A stretch of DNA of 64,000 nt from Agrypnia vestita (Eukaryota; Arthropoda; Insecta; Trichoptera; Phryganeidae), in NCBI GenBank assembly GCA_016648135.1, contig JADDOH010010315.1, forward strand, positions 24,476-88,475. The letters are read 5' to 3'. Position 1 is the stretch's first letter, and each line of letters starts with the position of its first letter. The position numbers were made by a program, and so were the translations under genes. The notes beneath the pieces were generated by a model, which searched no databases, had not been told where the DNA came from, and saw only the letters and a program-made list of their open reading frames with translations. This document shows positions 32,755-43,949 of this stretch, piece by piece.

Positions 32755-32943
32755 GTAGCTTGTTGGTCTTGTGGTTAGAACTCTCGCCTCGTAATCCAAA
32801 GGTGGCAGGTACGAACCTCACTCCTGACCAGCAAGCTAGTCCTATTTTCATAGCACAAGCATTTAGATTAGTTTGAAAATACCAAGAATATAAATGTGAA
32901 ATATATTCCGTGTTCGCATCTCTATTTCTTTAAAAAAAAAAAT
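32755..32943 (+). mobile_element. tRNA-derived SINE, family A, full copy
   Basis: Head GTAGCTTGTTGGTCTTGTGG, TTAGAACTCTCGCCTCG, B-box GCAGGTACGAACCTCAC (mutated), body CTAGTCCTATTTTCATAGCA and TTTGAAAATACCAAG, then CCGTGTTCGCATCTCTATTT and an A-run to 32943. It is the plus-strand counterpart of 7366-7562. A 67-codon minus frame (32648-32851) is antisense to it. Confidence 0.85.
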
Positions 32944-32944
32944 T

Positions 32945-34085
32945 TTAAATCTCTGCTGTGACTTAAATAAATAATTTAATATTATTGAAAATACGTGAAA
33001 TAATAACGTTTAATTAGACACCAATAGTTATAAGAAATTGCTTGAAATCTACATTTAAATTTACTTATACATATTATATGTACATTGAATTTTTAGAGTA
33101 TTTAATGTTATATATTTTTCCCAAGCAAATATCAATATCATAATTCTCAATATCTAAATCACGCAATTTAATATTATATTTCACATATATTTCTATTCAA
33201 AACAAATAAAAAAAAAACCACGTACTTGATACTCGTTTTAAATATCCCTTTAAGAGCAGTTATAATTAAACATTAATAGTCATTTATATGATTCCAATTG
33301 GTAGGTATTTTAATGATTTAAAAAACAAAAAGTTATGAGGAATAAATGAAGAAGAATTTTACAGTTTAATTGAATTGGAAGATGGCGTCTGAATATTTTA
33401 TTTTAGTAATTGTCGTGTAATTATTCTGCAATGCTTTGGTATCATTGGAGCATATTTAATTATAAAATTTCCGATATGAACTCAGAAATTGTATTATTCT
33501 TGAGAAATGTAATTAATAAATATTGGTTCCTTTTTACTTCTTGCCCACACGATGTTTCCGTGTGAAGTTACTGTGTACATACATGTCTGTAGTTGTATAA
33601 TCTCTGCATGGAGATATTAAACGAAGAAGTTGGGATGATCTGGTGGTTTTCAAGGCGAGGATGCTGCGGTGGGAACGGGGAGAAGTTAGTTAACTAAAGC
33701 CTGGACGCTGTGAAGATGAATGAGATGTTGATGAGGAGTAATGACAAAATCCTCTAAAATTCAATAATGATGGTCATAGACAGATTCCATATTGCAACCA
33801 TGGAATTATTTTACTTTCATCAGAAAAATGCAAAATGTTTTCCACATTTTATACAGGTGTAAATAATCATATTTTTTTCAATAACGAAAACTTTCAATTT
33901 ATTAATAAAATGAAATAAAATGAAAAATTGTATAGAGTGTTCATAGCAAATTAAATGTAATAAAGAACCAAAGCTTTTTTGGAAATAGTTGTCTATTAAA
34001 TGAGTTTTCACATTAGTTCCCAATTAGTTTTTTTTGTTTTTATCAATGTCTATAATTACAACTTTAAAATTTAGTGTACGTTGTT
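32945..34085. other. Long AT-rich stretch, no gene
   Basis: At 33605-33740 the plus strand reads RRSWDDLVVFKARMLRW-like text, which could be a worn LINE fragment, but I do not call it. The rest is unassigned. Confidence 0.4.
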
Positions 34086-34160
34086 TCCTGATGAAGGGCT
34101 GTTAATCCGGAAATATTTTGATAATTAAATAAATTGTGGTTTTATACAAAGTCTTTTCTT
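34085..34160 (+). ncRNA. Hammerhead-like core (CTGATGA...GGAAA)
   Basis: CCTGATGAAGGGCTGTTAAT, then CCGGAAATATTTTGATAATT and AAATAAATTGTGGTTTTATA. The CTGATGA box is intact, while the downstream box is GGAAA. This form (CTGATGAAGGGC..GAAA..TTTTG) is common at the ends of Penelope-like and related repeats in animals. No protein part was found nearby. Confidence 0.35.
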
Positions 34161-34164
34161 TTTG

Positions 34165-34855
34165 TTGCACCATATTAATATAATAATATGAACATAATCA
34201 TCGAGATAATAATTAGTTTTCTGATTTTTGTAACCCCACACCAGCATACGAGGCCCTATTGCTGTATTTAAAAACCTGCTGTTTTACCTATATAAAATGT
34301 TCAACAATCATTACAATTAAGTTTATATACACCGGAATGATTTAATAATCTTAAATATCTTTAGCGTTAATTATTATTAATAATAAAACTTTATTCCAGT
34401 ATGTAGGGAGATTAGTGCTGTCCCACACATTCCATATACCTAAGTATAGATATATTAATTTACGATACAAGCGAGTTATAAAAATATAAGAGGAAAAAGA
34501 TATATAAACAGAAATTATCACATGCAAGTACATAATAGGCAAGATATATAAAAAAATAAGGTGTATAACAAGAATTATTCAAATAAATAGGGCATACACA
34601 GTATAAAAAATATGTTGCGAAGCGAAAAAGTAACTATTAATGTAATAATTATTAAAATAAAAAGTAAGCATTAGACAAATAAATATTAAGTTATCATAAT
34701 TATGTAGGACAGGTTTAATGGAAAATTAGGTCAATTTAAAATCTATAAATATCAAAAAGAAAAAGCTATAAACATTTAAAAAAATGAGTTTAGTGTAAAT
34801 TAAAATAAACATGATTTCTCTTCATACAATGTTTTTGTTATCGATTGCAAAATTA
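34165..34855. other. AT-rich stretch, possible LINE tail
   Basis: TTATTAATAATAAAACTTTA at 34375-34395 resembles an antisense LINE 3' end. No coding remnant follows on the minus strand up to 34800. Confidence 0.4.
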
Positions 34856-34859
34856 CCAG

Positions 34860-35195
34860 ACAATCACTTTCCATTTCAGTCAATTCCAAGGTGGCTGTTC
34901 TGCTTTTGAGCCAGTACTTCAAATGATCGAGTCTGCCTGTGTTCTGCAGCCACGTGGATTGTTGCAATCCTGACACTGAGGATGCATTTAATATTCTTCC
35001 AGATCCGCGCCTGGAGTTTGGCGGTCCAGCGCCGCGCTTTATACGAGGCAAAGTTTAGTCCGCGCGGTTAGCGGCGCGGGGAGGCGGGCGGCGCGGGAGG
35101 GCGGGCTATGGTTTCCGGCGCCGCGACGCCCGAATTAGGCGCCTTGATTTGACGCCTAGCGGAGTAATCAGGAATGGGCTCGGCTATGGTTATGT
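34860..35195. other. GC-richer island 9
   Basis: The most GC-rich part (35055-35160) has GCGGTTAGCGGCGCGGGG and GGTTTCCGGCGCCGCGACGC. Two minus frames (34800-35051 and 35068-35286) run through it without recognisable domains. They probably exist because GC-rich sequence lacks stops. Candidate regulatory block. Confidence 0.3.
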
Positions 35196-35199
35196 ATGC

Positions 35200-36115
35200 T
35201 TCCGAGATATCTTTACACTTACTTTCATACATATACACACGTAGGCTCCTACGTACACACATGAATAAAAAATGTAATATTTGCAATGTACGTATTTATA
35301 CAAGATTTCTAATTCATTTTGAAAATAATTGTTTACTTCATCAGGGTGATAAAAAACTAATCAAAAAATATAAAATTATTTCATTTAATTCAATAAATCT
35401 AATACGTGACCGTTTAATAGGGTGCACGCCCCTGACACTTACATAATTTACGTAAGCGTGTATTTCGAAAAAAAAAATAACAAAAAAAGAATAATGACAG
35501 AATAAAAAACAAAAATACGTGTGCGATCGCGGGACCCCTGTCCCGTGAATTTCCCGATGTCCTTACGCCTTTTCTTCAATTTCGAATGTTATTCGATATG
35601 GAGATCTAGATTGTTTATATTTTCTTTACGTAAGAACACGTTACGTTGAAGTTGTTTTTCATTTTTCTTTCTTTTTCGATACTCTTTTTGACGTTGAGCA
35701 TATGATTTCACTATTGTTTACCTGTCATGTACGTAAATACTAAATAGTAAACATTCGAATCACATTGAACGTATACAAATCGTAAAAAATACTAGTGTCA
35801 AAATATACAATTTTATTAACATACTTTTCCAAGTTTTTATTAAACATTCTTGTTGCAGTTTTCATTTATCGAATTTTCATTGCAAAATTGCAATAATGAG
35901 ACAATGTAACTCACGCATGATGTAAAACAAAAAGTCGCATGGAGGTGACATAACGCTTTTTCCTTACGTGACGATTTCTACCAATCTATCAGTCAACACC
36001 TACCTACCACAAGCCGCGTTAAGGAACTTCGTTCTAATAAAAAAAAAACAAAAACGCCGGGTGCGTACCTAAAACCAACGCGCAGTACTGCCGCCTGTTT
36101 TACTGTTTTCACGAA
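35200..36115. other. AT-rich stretch, no gene
   Basis: Contains a small hairpin CGGGACCCCTGTCCCG at 35528-35543. No transposon ends recognised. Confidence 0.4.
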
Positions 36116-36447
36116 TAACTGCGACAGTAATAGTATTGATGGATTTGGCGTTAACACTGAAGAGATTATTTATAATGATCATTGATTTAGACGAATCACA
36201 TTAACTTTGTTACCTCTACTTCAAATTAATAATATTTATATAACAGAATGTTAGTAAACTTAGTAAAAACCACTACCAGATTTACGGTCTACCGGTTTCG
36301 AGACGTACCCGTCTCTTCGTAAGGACCAACACTACACTACTACATTCACAACACTATACATCACAACCATAGTATTGTAAAACTATCACCACTATTGCTC
36401 ACGTGCGTGTTAATCTTATCAGAGAAATTGAACAATTCAGTGGTGTT

Positions 36448-36500
36448 GGTCCTTACAAAGAGACGGGTACGTCTCGAAACCGGTAGACCGTAAATCTGGT
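36448..36500 (+). ncRNA. Hammerhead-like motif, right arm
   Basis: The element has the order (C)TTACAAAGAGACG, loop GGTA, CGTCTC, GAAAC, then CCGGTAGACCG. GAGACG and CGTCTC form a perfect six-pair stem II with a four-base loop, followed by GAAA and a possible stem III. The upstream box is mutated here (CTTACAA) but is an intact CTGACGA in the single copy at 50113. I cannot form a convincing stem I, so self-cleavage is unproven. Confidence 0.4.
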
Positions 36501-36639
36501 AGTGGTTTTTACTAAGTTTACTAACATTCTGTTAATATGTCAACCATATTAACCAATATTAACCACAAAGTTAATGATTTAAATATTAATAATAATATTT
36601 TTATATTTCACTACTTAAGTTTGTATAGCTAGTTTTATA

Positions 36640-36675
36640 CTTCACCTGACGATGAGAGATTCTGCTACTCTCAAA
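36640..36675 (+). ncRNA. Hammerhead-like motif with 5-pair stem
   Basis: CCTGACGATGAGAGATTCTG, then CTACTCTCAAAATTG. CTGACGA is followed by GAGAG, a loop, and CTCTC, then AAAA where GAAA is expected. The first core base of the second box is therefore changed. The related minus copy lies at about 1587-1610. Confidence 0.35.
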
Positions 36676-36724
36676 ATTGAAGTAGTAAAATTTAAAAATA
36701 TTATTAAACTCACGCAGACGTAGA

Positions 36725-37315
36725 AAATTTAATGTTTTTCACCTAATTTATTGAATAACTGCGACGGTGTCCGACTTAGCCTAATTTTTTCGCCCAAAAT
36801 ATATATTTTCATAAGTCTCATACTTATGAAAATTAACACTATTATTAAATTTTTTAATGATTAATTATTATTATTATTTTATTTTTCATATAAGAACGAC
36901 TTTTTATTAATAATCTTGCACATGCTGAAAGAGCACTGTATGCTATAGTACAGTAAAATACTAGTACCTAGTAGGCAAGGCATAAAATGTAGTTTTTATT
37001 TACTATACTGCCAAGACCTTCAGCAACAATGATACATGGTCCTATATTTTTGCAAATACTATAAAATGTTGTCATCTATAAATGTGAAAACAAAATAAAT
37101 AAATAAATATTATTAATTATTAAATGTACCGACTGACTGTTTACGCTTACCACTGCCGCCATCTCCATTAATGATTTAAAAATATTTGAATTTATAGCAA
37201 ATTAATCTAACAAAGGTTCTCTAAAAGTGTTTTAGTTTTATGAATACAGTACATTTATTTTAATTTTAATTCTATTTTGAAAAGTGTTTCGAGGTTAAAC
37301 AGAATTATTTCCTAC
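36725..37315. other. AT-rich stretch, no gene
   Basis: Contains ACTATAAAATGTTGTCATC and A-rich simple sequence. Nothing recognised. Confidence 0.4.
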
Positions 37316-37319
37316 CTTT

Positions 37320-37645
37320 ACAACGCCGTGTAAACAGGGAGGCTACTCACTACTAAACAATGAACGAGTTGCCATTGTCGGAGCGGTGGTTTCAGAATTA
37401 ATTGCAATCGCTAGGAAGGACACGGCCGCGTGGTTCGGAAAGGCTGAATCCTGAGGGGTGTTTTTCAGGGGTTGAAGGACTCGGGGCGGAAGAGAACCGG
37501 AGCCTCCGGGACAGTCGCTAGGAGGGAAACTTCGCTTCTTGCAAGTGCCTGCAAGGGGATTAGTGTGTATGGGAAAGTAGAAACCGGTACAACAATTATT
37601 ATTCAAGTATGCGGTTGATTTCAAATTATTGCGGCAATATTATAT
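37320..37645. other. GC-richer island 10
   Basis: GC-richer sequence with AGGAAGGACACGGCCGCG and GGACTCGGGGCGGAAGAG. A 93-codon minus frame (37343-37624) is serine/proline-rich with no domain. I consider it chance, but cannot exclude a short exon. Confidence 0.3.
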
Positions 37646-37650
37646 ACATA

Positions 37651-38380
37651 GGGGAGGCCGTATAGTTATGGGACACTTAAGACATTTTTTTCTTTGATTG
37701 AGTACTTCTAAATTCCAGGAAATGAAAATGCGCTTTGAAATAAATACCATCTATTCAATCATTTTATAAGTTTTTAAATAGTGTTTTTTTTAAAAATCAG
37801 TTAAAGTAATTTGGAAATAAATAAATTGTAATTGGACAAATTTTTCAGTTACTGGACACGGAAATTACAGTTATGGGACAAGCAACAAAAATGAAAGAGA
37901 AATGCAAGTTTTATTTGTTTTCCAAATTAAATCATATAGTTTATCTACTGATTAATCACTTTGGTCTCCATTATCAACAGTATCCACACTGTAACAAATA
38001 TGACACACACATAAGTTATCAGGGATATGAATTGCATGGCTTTTGGAATACATCTTGCATGGAAAAATGATTTCCATTGTGAATATTCGACTTTATTCTT
38101 CATTTTGATTATCATTTCACATATTATAGAAATGACGAATTTTTTAATTTTTAAGAATATTTTCGTCCAATAATAGAAAAAATTAAATGTCAGAAATATT
38201 TTATTTTAAACATAGTCGTTGTGCGGTCGGTAAAGATGATATTAACAATTGTTAGTATATAGTAGGGTGACTTCTTTTTAAAATATTCATAACTTTTTAC
38301 TAAAGGATATGCTTATTTTTGCCACATTATTACCACCTTGTCCAATAACTGTCGGTGTCCCATGACTGTCTGGTTTCCCC
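37651..38380. mobile_element. Pogo-like MITE or dead transposon (M4)
   Basis: TA flanks both ends (37649-37650, 38381-38382). The left end reads GGGGAGGCCGTATAGTTATG then GGACAC; the right end in reverse complement reads GGGGAAACCAGACAGTCATG then GGACAC. The block CAGTTATGGGACAAGC recurs inside at about 37868. GGGGA.ACC..ATAGTTATGGGACA ends are typical of pogo/Tigger-type elements. A 65-codon frame (37873-38070) with four Cys and several His is the only reading of any length and is not clearly a transposase. Confidence 0.7.
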
Positions 38381-38384
38381 TACA

Positions 38385-39005
38385 TGGTGATTCGAAATCA
38401 TTAAGTCCATACATAAAAATTTGTAATATTATATATTAACATTATTAAAAATTATGTTAATGAAAGATGGGATCCTTCTGTGGAAATCAAATGTTTTTAA
38501 TAAAATTAATCTCTGGCAAAACTAACTGTCTATATCTAATGGAAAAGATTAGCATCAGAATCCCCAATTATTCAACGCGACAGTCGCATCATTTTTCAAT
38601 TTCGAAATTTCATACGAGATCGCAGGGGAATACCTTAATTTTACGAGCAAGTAGGTCTTGTAACGAGTAAGTGAACCACACAAGTATTGATATATTCAAT
38701 TTGAGTTCTATTATAATGCGATGTTTGGGAGAGTGTTGCTTTAAAAGTTAGTTCTATTTATTATTATTTACTTATTATTTTTCATATTTTGTTTCTCAAT
38801 TTTTTTGTTTATTGTTTATTTTCCTGTCTCACTGTTGGTTAGCGTAGCGTTTTAGGATTTGAAATAATATCGTTACAGGAGTTGTTCGTAATTGAATTTC
38901 AGTTAAAATAATTCAAGATTTTGTTGTGTTATTGATATTGTGAACTTGTGAATACTTACACATACAGTCATGATTGATCCTACGTGTTCTCAATATTATT
39001 TTATG
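38385..39005. other. AT-rich stretch, no gene
   Basis: A 67-codon plus frame (38467-38670) shows no family. Nothing else recognised. Confidence 0.4.
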
Positions 39006-39009
39006 AAAT

Positions 39010-39395
39010 GAAAGCATTTTAGAGGCTTGTCTTAGAATTGGTAAGGCGACTTGAAGCATTCGAAATATGGACTACGGAAGAGAGTTTAAAATAAGCTAGA
39101 TGAACAAAATTCGTTACCAATGGATATATTATTGTTCGGATGAATAAGAAAAAGAGGAAGGTACTTAAAAAAATAAGAATCCAGTCAGTAAGAATTTCAG
39201 TCTCTCGGACATGTGATGAGACATCCAGAGAAGACAAGATCTTGCACCTCATGATGCAGGGAAAGATTGCAGAAAGTCAGGGCCCTGGAAAAAATTGAAC
39301 ATCATAGATGAAAAACCGAAGAGAGTTTAACTAGTTTCCTGTAGAGTATATTAAATAAAGTGATGACAGCCAACTAATTCGATGATATTTAAAAC
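39010..39395 (+). mobile_element. RTE-type LINE C-terminal remnant (L-d)
   Basis: Plus-strand readings in changing frames give AFEIW (39058), RMNKKKRKVLKKIR-like, SLGHVMRHPEKTRS (about 39207) and ILHLMMQGKIAESQGPG (about 39238). These are in the order seen in LINE ORF2 C-termini (AFE.W, LGH..R, QGKI.G.RG.GR). There are many stops and shifts, so it is an old copy, different from families L-a to L-c in this window. Confidence 0.7.
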
Positions 39396-39399
39396 AAAT

Positions 39400-39950
39400 T
39401 AGTTAAATTAATTAGCAATACACACGATAAAATCATCATTATAAACAATTTGAGACATTACAATATTCCTTTGGTCAGGGGAGTTAACGATCAGCACTGG
39501 GTGAACAGAAATTGGCCTTTTGATGAAAACCAAACTTTTTGTCGCGAGATAGTAAATCATATTTCCACCCTTGCATATCAAGTTTGGGCTCTTAAGTACT
39601 TAATGAAGAATTGAATTCGAGATGGATTTAGTTTTGGCTACTTGACAGAAAAATATCCTAGGATTAGCACAGAAAAACTGAAAGCTAGAATATTTCATGA
39701 TCCTCACATAGGCAGCTTATTAAAGATTCACAATTAAGTGCATGAATGAAAGACATTTAATCTAACTCTTTGTGTTCATATATTCAGATAGTAAAAAAAA
39801 TTCATGGAAATCATAAAGCTGAAAATTTATTACAATTAGTGAAGCTTCTCAACTTTAGAATTTTTTCGGTTGTAGCATGAGAACAAAATGACACAACTTA
39901 AATTTTTTTTTTATCAATCACTTATAGCGGTTTCCAGAAAACTTAGGCTC
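39400..39950. other. AT-rich stretch, no gene
   Basis: A slightly richer patch at 39475-39560. No frame or transposon ends recognised. Confidence 0.4.
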
Positions 39951-39957
39951 ACCTAAG

Positions 39958-40019
39958 TGAAATATTTCCCCCTGTTCTTTACTAGACTCATGTAGTAAAG
40001 AACAGGGGGAAATATTTCA
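39958..40019. repeat. Perfect 27-bp-arm hairpin
   Basis: Arms TGAAATATTTCCCCCTGTTC plus TTTACTA at 39958-39984 and its exact reverse complement at 39993-40019 enclose an 8-base loop GACTCATG. There are no mismatches. In RNA it would form a 27-pair hairpin of about 62 nt. Perfect pairing over this length is better explained by a recent fold-back synthesis or insertion event than by an old microRNA gene. Confidence 0.9.
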
Positions 40020-40337
40020 TATTCCCTCAGGACATTAAAACTATGGAAGAATGAGATCAAGGATGATGGGATAGACACATGATGGTCGACTGCAGTTGGA
40101 AGTCTTCAGCGAGACTATCTTGGTAGTTTCCACGCTAGAAAGATGTGTAAAAGATAAATTTGAAGTAAAAATTAATGCGAGTATATTTATCTACTTTGTG
40201 AAATAAATACCTTTGTATGATTTTTTTAACTGGCATTTATTATGTATGATTTAACTGGCAGATGAATCAAATAATAAAAACAATTAAAAAATCGCTGGAA
40301 TCAAAATGGGTGTCGCCTAGTGTAATTTGTGTACCTA

Positions 40338-40755
40338 TCTACGAGCAGGAATACTAATATGTAAAGAGGTAAAGTTTGTAAGTTTGGATGGAGGAGGTTA
40401 TCTCCGAACCCACCCATCCGATTTTAATTTTTTTTTCACCAATATTTAGTATGTATTTATTTATATATAATATAATATTTAGTATTCCGAGTGGACACAA
40501 GTTATATATTATCTCGTTGAAATAAAAGGGATTTTCGTGGTGACCTAAAATGGTCGAGCGATGCGTTTTCTATGAACGCTGCCTTAACGGTAAGAGATAT
40601 TTAAATACTTTCTATAAAAAAATTGTAGAACTAAAAAATTTCTATTAAAAGTCTGCCACGATATATATATCTATATGTTAAGGTTAATACAAAAATTCAT
40701 AAAATATGACCAAAAGTTACTAAAATTCTACGCGCGCAAAGCCACGCACAGCTAG
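40338..40755 (+). mobile_element. Non-autonomous Helitron-like element
   Basis: The 5' end TCTACGAGCAGG, TAATATGTAAAGAGGTAAAG and GTTTGTAAGTTTGGATGG are typical of a group widespread in Lepidoptera. They are followed by ACCCATCCGATTTTAATTTT. The 3' end has a GC-rich hairpin-like ACGCGCGCAAAGCCACGC and terminates CACAGCTAG followed by T. Helitrons end in CTRR and insert between A and T; an A precedes the 5' TC here. There is no Rep/helicase coding capacity. Confidence 0.65.
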
Positions 40756-40759
40756 TTGG

Positions 40760-41475
40760 AAATATATCGAGAGGGAGTTATTGTAGGAAAAATCAGAAAA
40801 CAATCTTCAAATCTAAAATAAATTTTCCGTAACAACACTGAAACAGTCGTCAGGGGTGAACTGATTGCAGTAGAATTGATTGAAGCGATATTGACACGAT
40901 CATTATCAAGTCACGAAACACAGATTAAGGAAGACGAAAATATCATAATTCTTTCTTTATATTCCCCCCTTTTCTGAGGAACAAAACATTTTTTATTACA
41001 TGTTAATACAGAACAGTTGTTTTGTATTATAAAAAACTAAATGCTATTATAAAGTATAATGACTGAGTAAATAATCGCATTTTATTTTAGAAAAATACGT
41101 TTTACTTGAGGAGACATGTTTTGTAATGAAATTTTTAATAATTACAAAAAAACACAACGTCTTTTGTAAAAAATACGTTATGTGTTCTAGAAGATTTAAT
41201 TATGCAAAAATAAATACTGTGGCTTCAGTAAAAATGTGTCTTAAATAAACACGAAGTGGGCATTCTTCCTCTGTGACTTAAAAAAAGCCTTAGTTAATCT
41301 ATGTATAATTTACTACTATGGGTGAAATAAACTTATATTTTATGAAAACAATGATTATTTTCCATTGAATTATTCGAAAATTGTAAAAAAAAGTGGTTAA
41401 AAACAGAGTCATTTATAAATTTGATTAATAATGTTACTGTTTAAATATGCTGGGTAGTAGGAAGGAAATCAAATC
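40760..41475. other. AT-rich stretch, no gene
   Basis: A region around 40790-40960 has ATTGATTGAAGCGATATTGAC and related phrases but no clear repeat. The rest is plain AT-rich sequence. Confidence 0.4.
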
Positions 41476-41479
41476 AGCA

Positions 41480-41790
41480 TTAAACATTTCATGCATCTGT
41501 ATAACACGCCTCCCTGCACTGGATCCTTGTCTATCACATCCAGTGACTGCACCTGATAAATAACTAAGGTGGAATTTGCATCTAGGGGTCCGCCAGACCA
41601 CGGGCAGCCTTACATCCCGTCACAAGTCTGGTCCCCACATTAGCGCAGTTATTTAATTACACCACCGTGCAGACGGCGGCCATCGCCAGCCTTCCTGCAC
41701 TCGGCCACCCCCGCCCCTACAGCTCCGTCATCCCCACGGGGAGAGAACCGATCGTGTATTATTGACGTGCAATTCTGGCCACACAACAAA
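41480..41790. other. GC-richer island 11
   Basis: Contains GTCCGCCAGACCACGGGCAG, ACCACCGTGCAGACGGCGGC and CCCCACGGGGAGAGAACCG. The small palindrome CCCCACGGGG is notable. A 71-codon minus frame (41649-41864) overlaps it without recognisable motif. Confidence 0.3.
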
Positions 41791-41794
41791 TAAA

Positions 41795-42895
41795 TATTTC
41801 CATTTACTTGTAGTGTTTCGTTCATATTATATAAACAGTCAGAATTACTTTCAAGCGTGCACAATTTACCTGTTTATAATCTGGAGTATATGGCGGGCGT
41901 CTACAGTCAGTATATTGAATCATGAGTACCTGAGCGGTCTGTTTCGCGACAGGGCGAGCTATTTTATGTTGGCTCCTAGCGCACTAACTGTTGTATGAAT
42001 TCGCTTATACATAGATAATCACCATCTTGGTAATCAATACAACCCTGTTGACATATTTAATGCTCGTACACTTTTCACATATAAAAAAACAACAAATCTA
42101 CTTCTTTTCTATTTTATAGTTTACCTTCATACTTATTTATTGTATTTATTTTGTTGATATTGTATTTATCTTGTTGATATTCTTATACTTTTTATCAATT
42201 CCTCTGATATTATGTCGTAATTCGCACTAATGATTACTTGAATAACTTGCCTGTGAAACTGTTTATTTTTTTTTTTTGAACTGTTATTTTGTTTATCCAT
42301 TTCTATCGCACTGATTCGCTATCGAGAATATTCCGTAAGCAGATAGGTACAGTGGTACTTATCGCTGGCCAATAATTGTATCGCCCGCTCGCTTTATATG
42401 TGAAGTTCGCTAGCTGTGATAATAAACTATCTGTCGATGGTATCCGAAGCTCCGCAAATTTCTCGAACATAGTTGCGTTTCCCACAATTTCTATTATTTT
42501 TTTAAATGTTAGATTATTCTAAAACTTCGATAATGTGCAGTTTTTTCTCAATTTTAGAATCTCATGACAATGTATTAAAATCTGAATGATATGATAATAA
42601 TTGCAATTGGATTATTTAAAAAAACAAATTTTATTTAGTAGAAATTTTAATGAAGTACCTACAGATTATTTTGAAATTCTATTTTAGAGCCGACTCCAAT
42701 AGCCTACCTAGGCAATGAGTTGGGACGATGCAAGGATGAAGAAGAAGAAGCTTATTTCGAAAAACTGACTGCATCTTATTAAGCAACTCATTAAAATATG
42801 AAATTAACTTACACACAATATTTCTTACAAATACGCAAATAAAAAGAAGTAATTTTAAGGGGAAAATAAAAATACACATTTCTACTAAACCTATT
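41795..42895. other. AT-rich stretch, trace of LINE tail
   Basis: At 42685-42755 CCGACTCCAATAGCCTACC followed by ATGAAGAAGAAGAAG resembles a LINE 3' end with a GAA-type tail. A GC-richer part at 42360-42480 holds a 60-codon minus frame without motif. Confidence 0.4.
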
Positions 42896-42899
42896 TCTG

Positions 42900-43520
42900 T
42901 CTGATCCGCTGTAAGCATCTCGAGCCCTTACCAAACTGTTTCCCTTTTCCACCACTCAGAAACTGCTAACTATTGTCCGTGTGTGAGTGGGATCGCATTC
43001 ACACACAAGCGCGATCCGGCGACCACCCATAACTTTGGATACGTTTATCAAACTCTAACTTTGTACTTTCAGCCCCCAAAGTAACCCTCCCCCCGCAAGT
43101 TTCGGCCAGCCGGGGTAGCCTTTGACGGGCGACCGAGCCACTCGCTACAGCCACCTAAATTCACGCTAACCGCCATGCGCGACAAATTTGCATAAATGAA
43201 CTACTGGATGCAGAAACTCATTAATACAAGGTTGCTTGATTGACATCCGCACCGCATGTGCCGACCGCAATAGATTTAGTACAAGACTACACCCGTGAAA
43301 AATCTCGGGGAAGGCGTAAATTAATGGTTTGCATCTTAGCTAAGCCATGATTTTAAAATGTGTAGCATACAATATGGTATATTTTTGACCGGCCTTGGAG
43401 AAGCGATGGTGGCTATGTCATCTAGTCACCGCGCTGTCGTCTGCGCGTTCGGCGTTCGAGGCTCGCTCCAGCCGTGTAATTACGTTTTTATCCGTGGATT
43501 CCGGGAAGTTTCCGTCTTAC
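42900..43520. other. GC-richer islands 12 and 13
   Basis: Two GC-rich parts (42990-43170 and 43385-43520) with CCAGCCGGGGTAGCCTTTG, CGACCGAGCCACTCGCTAC and GCGCTGTCGTCTGCGCGTTC. TACTTTCAGCC at about 43065 could be an acceptor, without a following frame. The two frames at 43358-43564 and 43395-43628 overlap in different phases and are unconvincing. Confidence 0.3.
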
Positions 43521-43884
43521 GGGACAAACAGACAACGAAATTATTTTATTCATATAAAATTTAATAATTGTGATTATTTATATAAAATAATCATAATCAT
43601 TACATTTAACTTTGGGTCATTATTTTGATATTAATAAGGATTTACAAGATTTATATACAAATTATACAAAATTACATTTTTACTAATTAGAAATTTTGGA
43701 AATAAGAAAAAGTATTAATAATTAATTGGATATTATAAATAATCAGGTCCTTTTTGCAAATAGTCATATTTTACATTTGTTTTAAAGTTGGTAGGTACTT
43801 AATAGTTATTTATTTCCCATATATAAATTTTATATTTCTATTGTCTATACTTCAATTTTTTATTTTTTACTTGTTAATAATATA

Positions 43885-43945
43885 CATTGTATCCTGACGA
43901 AAACTCCATGGGCTCTGAAACATTGATGTCTTTCAATATGTAAGT
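43885..43945 (+). ncRNA. Hammerhead-like motif (CTGACGA...GAAA)
   Basis: TATCCTGACGAAAACTCCAT, then GGGCTCTGAAACATTGATGT. The two core boxes CTGACGA and GAAAC are intact, but the intervening sequence pairs poorly. It belongs to the same loose class as 12236 and 50102. Confidence 0.3.
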
Positions 43946-43949
43946 GGTA

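Larger units (their letters stand above)
36120..36720. repeat. Large inverted duplication with hammerhead-like cores
   Basis: Near-perfect arms run from about 36246 to 36332 and from about 36448 to 36534. Each contains (left arm reversed) GTGTTGGTCCTTAC, AAGAGACGGGTACGTCTCG, AAACCGGTAGACC and GTAAATCTGGTAGTGG, then TTACTAAGTTTACTAAC. Weaker mirror symmetry continues outward to about 36190 and 36600 (ATTAACTTTGT against ACAAAGTTAAT). Around this, 36120-36200 and 36636-36720 are opposite-orientation pieces of the dispersed repeat seen at 1266-1645. The whole is a nested head-to-head arrangement about 600 bp long. Confidence 0.75.

Noticed and set aside
34800..35286. Two minus frames in a GC-rich island
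   Set aside because: Low-complexity proline/arginine composition and no recognisable domain.
37343..37624. 93-codon minus frame as a gene
   Set aside because: No ATG context, domain or splice signals; a GC-richer island reduces stop frequency.
39958..40019. microRNA gene
   Set aside because: Perfect pairing without the usual bulges, and the arm matches no miRNA I recognise; kept as a hairpin repeat.
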